Source: Hymenopus coronatus (taxonomy: Eukaryota > Arthropoda > Insecta > Mantodea > Hymenopodidae). From it: a stretch of 64,000 nt of DNA. This document shows positions 54,977 to 64,000 of this stretch, in pieces. The notes under the pieces were generated by a model. It did not search any database. It was not told the DNA's origin and saw only the letters and a program-made list of their open reading frames with translations. A program made the translations under genes and the position numbers. Numbering within the stretch: the first letter of the stretch is position 1; every line of letters begins with the position of its first letter. Location of the stretch: the NCBI GenBank assembly GCA_030762935.1, contig CM060883.1, positions 95,648,501-95,712,500 of the forward strand. The letters are read 5' to 3'.

Positions 54977-55435
54977 AAAAAAAATGGTATAAATTCATCC
55001 CCCAGTGCTCCCCACCCGCCACGGAGCCCAACGAGGGGTCACCCCACTGGGGTGACAGGGCTACACAGGGGATATAGCGGGCTCGCCGTCCCACTCACCC
55101 TGGAGTTCGGTGTAATTCCTAGTCCTGGCCGATTGACTAGGGGTGGGTTAGTCCCTAGCCTCCCGTTTAGGCAAATCAGAAACCAAAGCGGTGTATTAGG
55201 CTGCGCACCCTCCCCAGTTACTGAAAGACAGAAGCCCAGGCTCAGGTACGCAACCCTCAACCAACCAGGATATTCCTCTTCACCGACACGGGTCTCCACG
55301 CACGGCCTACACGTGGGTGGGCATTTTGACCTTCTGGCTCCCTCACCACTCTGAGGTTGCCCACAGAGGGAGTCAAGGTGGCTCGGGACCCCGGGTGCGC
55401 CTAACCCGTACCTACCGTAGTAGGCCCCTGGGGGG
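54977..55435 (-). promoter_or_regulatory. 5' UTR of LINE copy 3
   Basis: 459 bp, nearly identical to copy 1 (one clear change near 55117, ATTCCTAG for ATACCTAG). It contains the GTCACCCC/GGGGTGAC hairpin. It ends at six G on the plus strand, followed by the target duplication beginning with a seventh G. Confidence 0.75.
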
Positions 55436-55446
55436 GCTTGTGGAAG
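55436..55446 (+). repeat. Target-site duplication, LINE copy 3, right
   Basis: Second copy of GCTTGTGGAAG. The array resumes with AGTTCCAGTGCTTTAACTAC exactly as in the sister unit at 45,881. Confidence 0.95.
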
Positions 55447-58400
55447 AGTTCCAGTGCTTTAACTACAGTCGGGTGAGGGCAGAGTGCTCAACCTTCACAT
55501 GGAACGGCTGAACATATAGGTACTTGTTAAAGAGTTCCAGTGTTTTAACTACAGCCAGGTGAGTGCAGATTGCTCTGCCTTCACATGGAACGGCTGAACA
55601 TATAGGTACTTGTGGAAGAGTTCCAGTGTTTTAACTACAGCCAGGTGAGTGCAGAGTGCTCGGCTTTCAAATAGAACGGCTGAACATGTAGGTACTTGTG
55701 CAAGAGTTCCAAAGTCATAACACCAGTCAGGTTCGGGCATAGTGCTCACCCTTCATGTGGAATTGCTGAACATATATGGGATTGTGGAAGAGTTCCAGTG
55801 TGTAACTACAGCCAGGTGAGGGCAGAGTGCTCAACTTTCACATGGAACGGCTGATCATATAGGTACTTGTGGCAAAGTTCCAGTGTCATAACTACAGCCA
55901 GGTGACGGCAGAGTGCTTAGCCTTCATGTGGAATGCCTGAACATAAAGATGCTTGTGGAAGAGATCCAGTGTCATAACTACAGTCAGGTGAGGGCAGAGT
56001 GCTCACCCTTCATGTGGAATGGCTGAACAGATAGGTGCTTGTGGAAGAGTTCCAGTGTGTAACTACAGTCAGGTAAGGGCAGAGTGCTCAACTTTCATGT
56101 GGAAAAGCTGAACATATAGGTGCTACTGGAAGAGTTTCAGTCTCATAACTACAGTCAGGTGAGGGCAGAGTGCTCACCCCTCATGTGGAATGGCTGAACA
56201 TATAGCTACTTGTGGATGAGTTCCAGTATGTAACTACAGTCAGGTGAGGGCAGAGTGCTCACCTTTCATGGAGAATGGCTGAACATATAGGTGCTTGTTG
56301 AAGAGTTCTAGTGTGTTACTACAGTCAGGTGAGGGCAGAGTGCTCACCCTTCATATTGAATGGCTGATCATATAAGTGCTTGTGGAAGAGTTCCAATGTC
56401 ATAACTACAGTCAGGTGAGGGCAGAATCTAAGCCTTCACGTGGAATGGCTGAACATACAGGTGCTTGTGGAAGAGTTCCAGTGTAATAACTACAGTCAGG
56501 TGAAGGCAGAGTGCTCACACTTAATGTGGAATGGCTGAACATATAGGTACTTGTGGATGAGCTCCAGTGTTGTAACTACAGCCAGGTGAGGCAGAGTGCT
56601 GAGCCTTCATATTGAATGGTTGATCATATAGGTGCTTGTGGAAGAGTTCCAGTGTCATAACTACAGTCAGGTGAGGGCAGAGTGCTCACCCTTCACGTGG
56701 AATGGCTCAACATACAGGTGCTTGTGGAAGAGTACCAGTGTTGTAACTACACTCAGGTGAGGGCAGAGTGCTCAGCCTTCATGTGGAATGGCGGAACATA
56801 TAGGTGCTTGTGGAAGAGTTCCAGTGTCATAACTAATTTCAGGGGAGGGCAGAGTGCTCAGCCTTCAAGTGGAATGGCTGTACATATAGGTAACGTTGGA
56901 AGAGTTCCAGTGTGTAACTATAGCCAGGTGAGGGCAGTGTGCTCAGCCTTCATGGGGAATGGCTGAGCATATAAGTGCTTGTGGAAGAGTTCCAGTGTTG
57001 TAAGTACAGCAAGGTGAGGGCAGAGGGCTCAGCCATTATGTGGAATGGCTGAACATATAAGGACTTGTGGAAGAGTTCTAGTCTTGTAACTGCAGTCAGG
57101 TGAGTGCAGAGTGCTCAACCTTCATGTTAAATAGCTGAACATTAGATGCTTGTGGAAGAGCTCCAGTGTTGTAACTACAGCAAGGTGACTGCAGAGTACT
57201 CAAACTTCATGTGGAATGGCTGAACATATAGGTACTTTTGGATGAGTTCCAGTAGGTAACTAAAGTCAGGTGAGGGCAGAGTGCTCAGCCTTCATGTGGA
57301 ATGGCTGAACATATAGGTACTTGTAGAAGAATTCCAGTTTTATAACTACAGTCAGGTGAGGGCAGAGTGCTCAACCTTCATGTGGAATGGCTGAACATAT
57401 AGATGCTTGTGGAAGAGTTCCAGTATGTAACTACAGTCAGGTGAGGGCAGAGTGCTCGGCATTCACATGGAATGGCTGAACATATAGGTGCTTGTGGAAG
57501 AGTTCCAGTGTGTACTATAGTCAGGTGAGGGCAGAGTGCTCGGCATTCACATGGAATGGCTGAACATATAGGTGCTTGTAGAAGAGTTACTTTGTCATAA
57601 TTACAGTCAAGTGAGGGCAGAGTGCTCGGCCTTCACATGGAATATCTGAACATATAGGTGCTTGTGGAAGAGTTCCAGTGTTGTAACTACAGTCAGGTGA
57701 GGGCAGGGTGCTCAGCCTTCACGTGGAATGGCTGCACATATAGGTGCTTGTGGAAGAGTTCCAGTGTGTAACTACAGTCAGGTGAGGGCAGGGTGTTCAG
57801 CCTTCATGTGGAATGGCTGAACATATAGGTGCTTGTGGAAGAGTTCCAGTGTCATAACTAGTCAGGTGAGGGAAGAGTGCTCAACCTTCATGTGGAATGG
57901 CTGAACATATAGGTGCTTGTGGAAGAGTTCCAGTGTCATAACTACAGTCAGGTGAGGGCAGAGTGCTTACCCTTCAGGTGGAATGGCGGAACATATAGGT
58001 GCTTGTGGAAGAGTTCCAGTATCATAACTACAGTCAGGTGAGGGTAGAGTGCTCAGCCTTAATGTAGAATGGCTGAACATATAGGTACTTGTGTAGGGTT
58101 CCAGTGTTGTAACTACAGCAAGGTGAGGGCAGAGTGCTCGGCCTTTACATCGAATGGCTGAACATACAGGTGCTTATGGAAGAGTTCCAGTGCTTTAACT
58201 ACAGTCAGGTGAGGCAGAGTGCTCAACCTTCACATGGAACGGCTGAACATATAGGTACTTGCGGAAGAGTTCCAGTGTTTTAACTACAGCCAGGTGAGTG
58301 CAGAGTGCTCTGCCTTCACATGGAACGGCTGAACATATAGGTACTTGTGGAAGAGTTCCAGTGTTTGACTACAGCCAGGTGAGGGCAGAGTGCTCAGCCT

Positions 58401-61400
58401 GCATGTGGAATGGCTGAAAATATAGGTGCTTGTGGAAGAGTTCCAGTGTCATAACTACAGTCAGGTGACGGCAGAGTGCTCACCCTTCATGTGGAATGGC
58501 TGAACATTAGGTGCTTGTGGAAGAGTTCCAGTGTCATAACTACAGTCAAGTGAGGGCAGAATCTCAGCCTTCACGTTTAATGGCTGAACATACAGGTGCT
58601 AGTGGAGGAGTTACAGTGTCATAATTACAGTCAGGTGAGGGCAGAGTGCTCGGCCTTCACATGAAATGTCTGAACATATAGGTGCTTGTGGAAGAGTTCC
58701 AGTGTTGCAACTACAGTCAGGTGAGGGCAGAGTGCTCAGCCTTCACGTGGAATGGATGAACATATAGGTGCTTGTGGAAGAGTTCCAGTGTGTAACTACA
58801 GTCAGGTGAGGGCAGAGTGCTCAGCCTTAATGTGGAATGGCTGAACATATAGGTGCTTGTGGAAGAGTTCCAGTGTTTTAACTACAGCCAGGTGAGTGCA
58901 AAGTGCTCTGCCATCACATGGAACGGCTGAACATATAGGTAGTTGTGGAAGAGTTCCAGTGTTGTAACTACTGTCAGGTGAGGGCAGAGTGCTCAGCCTT
59001 CACGTAGAATGGCTGAACATATAGATGCTTGTGGAAGAGCTCCAGTGTCATAACTACAGTCAGGTGACGGCAGAGTGCTCACCCTTCATGTGGAATGGCT
59101 GAACATATAGGTGCTTGTGGAAGAGTTCCAGTGTCATAACTACAGTCAAGTGAGGGCAGAATCTCAGCTTTCACGTTGAATGGCTGAACATACAGGTGCT
59201 AGTGGAAGAGTTCCAGTGCCATAACTACAGTCAGGTGAGGGCAGAGTGCTCACCCTTAATGTGGAATGGCTGAACATATAGTGCTTGTGGAAGAGTTCCT
59301 GTGTGTAACTATTGTCAGGTGAGGGCAGAGTGCTCAGCCTTCATGTGGAATGGCTGAACATATAGGTGCTTGTGAAAGAGTTCTAGTTTTGTAAATACAG
59401 TCAGGTGAGTGCAGAGTGCTCAACCTTCAAGTGAAATGGCTGAACATTAGGTGCTTTTGGAAGAGCTCCAGTGTTGTATCTACAGCCCGGTGAGTGCAGA
59501 GTGCTCAACCTTCATGTGGAATGGCTCAACATATAGGTGCTTGTGGAAGAGTTCCAGTGTTGTAACTACAGCCAGGTGAGGGCAGAGTGCTCAGCCTTCA
59601 TGTGTAATGCCTGAACATATATGTGCTTGTGGAAAAGTTCCAGTGTCATAACTAAAGTCATGTGATGGCAGAGTGCTCGGCCTTCATGTGGAATGGCTGA
59701 ACTTATAGGTGCTTTTGGAAGAGTTTCAGTATTGTAGCTACAGCCAGGTGAGGGCAGAGTCTCAGCCTTCACGTGGAATTACTGAACATATAGGTGCTTG
59801 TGGATAGTTCCAGTGTTGTAACTACAGTCTGGTGAGGGCAGAGTGCTCAGACTTCACGTGGAATGGATGAACACATAGGTGCTTGTGGAAGAGTTCCAGT
59901 GTGAAACTACAGTCTGGTGAGGGCAGAGTGCTCAGCCTTCACGTGGATTGGCTGAACATATAGATGCTTGTGGAAGAGTTCCAGTATGTAACTACAGTCA
60001 GGTGAGGGCAGAGTGCTCAGTTTTAATGTGGAACGGTTGAACATATAGGTGCTTGTGGAAGAGTTCCAGTGTCATAACTACAGTTAGGTGAGGGCAGAGT
60101 GCTCGGCATTCACATGGAATGGCTGAACATATAGGTGCTTGTGGAAGAGTTCCAGTGTGTACTTTAGTCAGGTGACGGCAGAGTGCTCACCCTTCATGTG
60201 GCATGTCTGAACATTTAGGTGCTTGTGGAAGAGTTCCAGTGTGTAACTACAGTCAGGTGAGGGCAGTGTGCTCACCCTTCACATGGAACGGCTTAACATA
60301 TAGGTACTTGTGGAAGAGTTCCGGTGTTTTAACTACAGCCAGGTGAGTGCAGAGTTCTCTACCATCACATGGAACGGCTGAAGATATAGGTAGTTGTGGA
60401 AGAGTTCCAGAATTTTAACTACAGTCAGGTGAGGGCAGAGTGCTCAACCTTCACTTGGAAGGGCTGAACATATAGGTACTCTTGGAAGAGTTCCAGTGTG
60501 TAACTACAGTCAGGTGAGGGCAGAGTGCTCAGCCTTCATGTGGAATGGCTGAACATACAGGTGCTTGTGGAAGAGTTCCAGTGTCATAACTACAGTCAGG
60601 TGAGGGCAGAGTGCTCACCCTTCATGTGGAATGGCTGAAGATAAAGGTGCTTGTGGAAGAGTTCCAGTGTCATAACTACAGTCAGGTGAGGGCAGAATCT
60701 CAGCCTTCACGTGGAATTGCTGAACATACAGGTGCTTGTGGAAGAGTTCCAGTGTTGTAACTACAGCCAGGTGAGGGCAGATTGCTCAGCCTTCATGTGG
60801 AATGGCTGAGCTTATAGGTGCTTGTGGAAGAGTTCCAGTGTGTAACTACAGCCAGGTGAGGGCAGGGTGCTCAGCCTTAATGTGGAATGGCTGAACATAT
60901 AGATGCATGTGGAAGAGTTGCAGTGTGTAACTACAGTCAGGTGAGGACAGAGTGCTCAGCTTTAATGTGGAATGGCTGAACATATAGGTGCTTGTGGAAG
61001 AGTTCCAGTGTTGTAACTACAACCAGGTGAGGGAGAGTGCTCACCGTTCCTTTGGAATGGCTGAACATATAGGTGCTTGTGGAAGAGTTCCAGTGTCATA
61101 GTTACAGTCAGGTCAGGGCAGAGAGCTCACGCTTCACGTGGAATGGCTGAACATATAAGTGCTTGTGGAAGAGTTCCAGTGTTGTAACTACAGTCAGGTG
61201 AGGGCAGAGTGCTCAGAATTCACGTGGAATGGCTGAACATATAGGTGCTTGTGGAAGGGTTCCAGTGTGTAACTAGTGTCAGGTGAGGACAGAGTGCTCA
61301 GCTTTAATTTGGAATGGCTGAACATATAGGTGCTTGTGGAAGAGTTCCAGTGTTGTAACTACAGCCAGGTGAGGGAGAGTGCTCACCGTTCCTTTGGAAT

Positions 61401-63961
61401 GGCTGAACATATAGGTGCTTGTGGAAGAGTTCCAGTGTCATAGTTACAGTCAGGTGAGGGCAGAGTGCTCACGATTCACGTGGAATGGCTGAACATATAG
61501 GTGCATGTGGAAGAGTTCCAGTGTCATAGCTACAGTCAGGTGAGGGCAGAGAGCTCACGCTTCACGTGGAATGGCTGAACATATAAGTGCTTGTGGAAGA
61601 GTTCCAGTGTTGTAACTACAGTCAGGTGAGGGCAGAGTGCTCATAATTCACGTGGAATGGCTGAACATATACGTGCTTGTGGAAGGGTTCCAGTGTGTAA
61701 CTAGAGTCAGGTGAGGGCAGGGTTTTCAGCCTTCATGTGGAATGGCTGAACATATAGGTGCTTGTGGAAGAGTTCCAGTGTCATAACTAGTCAGGTGAGG
61801 GCAGAGTGCTCAACCTTCAGTGAAATGGCTGAACATATAGGTGCTTGTGGAAGAGTTCCAGTGTCATAACTACAGTCAGGTGAGGGCAGAGTGCTCACAC
61901 TTCACGTGGAATGGCGGAACATATAGGTGGTTGTGGAAGAGTTCCAGTATCATAACTACAGTCAGGTGAGGGTAGAGTGCTCAGCCGCAATGTGGAATGG
62001 CTGAACATATAGGTACTTGTGGAAGAGTTCCAGTGTTGTAACTACAGCAAAGTGAGGGCAGAGTGCTCGGCCTTTACATCGAATGGCTGAACATACAGGT
62101 TCTTGTGAAAGAGTTCCAGTGCTTTAACTACAATCAGGTGAGGCTGAGTGCTCAACCTTCACATGGAACGACTGAACATATAGGTACTTGTGGAAGAGTT
62201 CCAATGTTTTAACTACAGCCATGTGAGTGCAGAGTGCTCTGCCTTCACATGGAACTGCTGAACATATAGGTACTTGTGGAAGAGTTCCAGTATTTGACTA
62301 CAGCCAGGTGAGGGCAGAGTGCTCAGCCTTCATTTGGAATGGCTGAACATATAGGTGCTTGTGGAAGAGTTCCGTTTCATAACTACAGTCAGGTGACGGC
62401 AGAGTGCTCACCCTTCATGTGGAATGGCTGAACATATAGGTGCTTGTGGAAGAGTTCCAGTGTCATAACTACAGTCAAGTGAGGGCAGAATCTCAGCCTT
62501 CACGTTGAATGGCTGAACATACTGGTGCTTGTGGAAGAGTTCCATTGTCATAACTACAGTCAGGTGAGGGCAGAGTGCTCACCCTTAATGTGGAATGGCT
62601 GAACATATAGGTGCTTGTGGAAGAGTTCTAGTTTTGTAAATACAGTCAGGTGAGTGCAGAGTTCTCAACCTTCATGTGAAATGGCTGAACATTAGGTGCT
62701 TTTGGAAGAGCTCCAATGTTGTATCTACAGCCAGGTGAGTGCAGAGTGCTCAACTTTCATGTGGAATGGCTGAACATATAGGTTCTTGTGGAAGAGTTCC
62801 AGTGTTGTAACTACAGCCAGGTGAGGGCAGAGTGCTCAGCCTTCATGTGTAATGCCTGAACATATAGGTGCTTGTGGAAAAGTTTCAGTGTCATAACTAC
62901 AGTCATGTGATGGCAGAGTGCTCGGCCTTCATGTGGAATGTCTGAACATATAGGTGCTTGTGGAAGAGTTCCAGTATTGTAACTACAGTCTGGTGAGGGC
63001 AGAGTGCTCAGCCTTAATGTGGAATGGCTGAACATATAGTTGCTTGTGGAAGAGTTCCAGTGTTTTAACTACAGCCAGGTGAGTGCAGAGTGCTCTGCCA
63101 TCACATGGAACGGCTGAACATATAGGTAGTTGTGGAAGAATTCCACTGTTGTAACTACAGTCAGATGAGGGCAGAGTGCTCAGCCTTCACGTGGATTGGC
63201 TGAACATATAGATGCTTGTGGAAGAGTTCCAGTATGTAACTACAGTCAGGTGAGGGCAGAGTGCTCAGTTTTAATGTGGAATGGCTGAACATATAGGTTC
63301 TTGTGGAAGAGTTCCAGTGTCATAACTACAGTTAGGTGAGGGCAGAGTGCTCGGCATTCACATGGAATGGCTGAACATATAGGTGCTTGTGGAAGAGTTC
63401 CAGTGTGTACTATAGTCAGGTGAGGGCAGAGTGCTCACCCTTCATGTGGCATGTCTGAACATTTAGGTGCTTGTGGAAGAGTTCCAGTGTGTAACTACAG
63501 TCAGGTGAGGGCAGTGTGCTCACCCTTCACATGGAACGGCTTAACATATAGGTACTTGTGGAAGAGTTCCAGTGGTTTAACTACAGCCAGGTGAGTTCAG
63601 AGCTCTCTACCATCACATGGAACGGCTGAAGATATAGGTAGTTGTGGAAGAGTTCCAGAATTTTAACTACAGTCAGGTGAGGGCAGAGTGCTCAACCTTC
63701 ACGTGGAATGGCTGAACATACAGGTGCTTGTGGAAGAGTTCCAGTGTTGTAACTACAGCCACGTGAGGGCAGAGTGCTCAGCCTTCATGTGGAATGGCTG
63801 AGCTTAAAGGTGCTTGTGGAAGAGTTCCAGTGTGTAACTACAGCCAGGTGAGGGCAGGGTGCTCAGCCTTAATGTGGAATGGCTGAACATATAGATGCTT
63901 GTGGAAGAGTTCCAGTGTGTAACTAGTCAGGTGAGGACAGAGTGCTCAGCTTTAATGTGGA
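55436..63961. repeat. Satellite B tandem array, block 3
   Basis: About 100 monomers. The first ~200 bp complete the third higher-order unit. Further blocks are duplicated here: a run near 58,141 recurs at 62,070 (offset 3929), one near 59,941 at 63,189 (offset 3248), a four-monomer repeat with GGGAGAGTGC at 61,031 and 61,373 (offset 342), and a seven-monomer one at 58,532 and 59,132 (offset 600). These copies are more diverged than the 37-49 kb units, so they are older. The block ends where LINE copy 4 begins. Confidence 0.97.
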
Positions 63962-64000
63962 ATGATGATGATGATGGTGTTTAAGGGCGCTCAACTGCCG
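63962..64000 (-). mobile_element. LINE copy 4, 3' end only (runs off the window)
   Basis: After TTTAATGTGGA of a satellite B monomer comes (ATG)5, then GTGTTTAAGGGCGCTCAACTGCCG, matching the 3' terminus of copies 1-3 in the same orientation. The first stem arm AAGGGCGCT is present; the rest lies outside. The target duplication and the state of the ORFs cannot be seen. Confidence 0.9.

Larger units (their letters stand above)
49564..55435 (-). mobile_element. Full-length LINE (I-group), copy 3
   Basis: A complete 5872-bp element on the minus strand inside satellite B, flanked by the 11-bp duplication GCTTGTGGAAG, with six ATC units. It is closer to copy 1 than to copy 2: three amino-acid differences from copy 1 in ORF2 and two in ORF1. 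It interrupts the third copy of a 3.7-kb satellite unit whose sister lacks it, so it is younger than that amplification. Both ORFs are intact. Confidence 0.97.

Noticed and set aside
25832..63035. Open frames of 60-94 codons in satellite B (peptides with CSAIPHEG, TLELFHKH and similar)
   Set aside because: Same reason; identical ones recur at 3767/3683-bp offsets because the DNA block is duplicated.
1..63961. Common origin of satellites A and B (both about 82-85 bp, both with a CTGAAC...CATA stretch)
   Set aside because: Beyond short shared words the consensus sequences do not align by eye; chance is the simpler explanation. A sensitive alignment could reopen this.
25530..63961. Heat-shock element in the satellite B dyad TGGAAGAGTTCCA
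   Set aside because: The spacing is GAAnnnTTC, whereas heat-shock elements need GAAnnTTC.

Overview
The window is eukaryotic repeat-rich DNA and contains no gene I would call a host protein-coding gene. It most resembles a large insect genome: long arrays of roughly 80-bp satellites, intact insect-type non-LTR retrotransposons, and fossil Tc1/mariner, piggyBac, hAT and tRNA-SINE sequence. My guess is an orthopteran (locust or grasshopper type), because the 3'-terminal hairpin plus (ATC)n of the LINE resembles repeats I associate with that group. That is memory-based inference and cannot be checked here.

Layout. 1-9783: satellite A, monomer about 82 bp, about 120 copies, with longer-period internal duplications, a 66-bp deletion variant and a (GT)28 expansion. 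9784-10299: a decayed mariner-like transposase fragment, interrupted by LINE copy 1 at 10300-16171. 16184-25529: AT-rich non-satellite DNA holding a 389-bp MITE with TA target duplication, a decayed mariner-like element, a piggyBac-like pseudogene with a TTAA-CCCT end, a tRNA-derived SINE and a hAT transposase pseudogene. 25530-63961: satellite B, monomer about 85 bp, about 310 copies, broken by LINE copy 2 (28404-34282) and copy 3 (49564-55435). The 3' end of a fourth LINE copy begins at 63962 and runs off the window. Satellite B contains a recent 3.7-kb tandem amplification between about 37.0 and 55.6 kb.

The only intact genes belong to one LINE family, present as three full-length copies on the minus strand. 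Each has a 459-bp GC-rich 5' UTR, ORF1 (485 aa, three CCHC zinc knuckles), a 22-nt spacer, ORF2 (1229 aa: AP endonuclease, reverse transcriptase, RNase H, C-terminal CCHC), and a 3' UTR ending in a GC-rich hairpin and an (ATC)n tail. The domain order fits the I group of LINEs. All three copies have perfect 11-12 bp target-site duplications and no disrupting mutation. ORF1 is expected to coat the RNA; ORF2 nicks the target and reverse transcribes from the nick.

The history is partly readable. Copy 3 lies in one unit of the 3.7-kb satellite amplification, while the sister unit has the matching empty site at 45870-45880, so insertion followed amplification. All four LINE copies point the same way and three are in satellite B. 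I found nothing that amounts to a wholly new system. The LINE 3' hairpin, its possible preference for satellite DNA, and the splice-donor-like motif in nearly every satellite B monomer are the most worthwhile leads.
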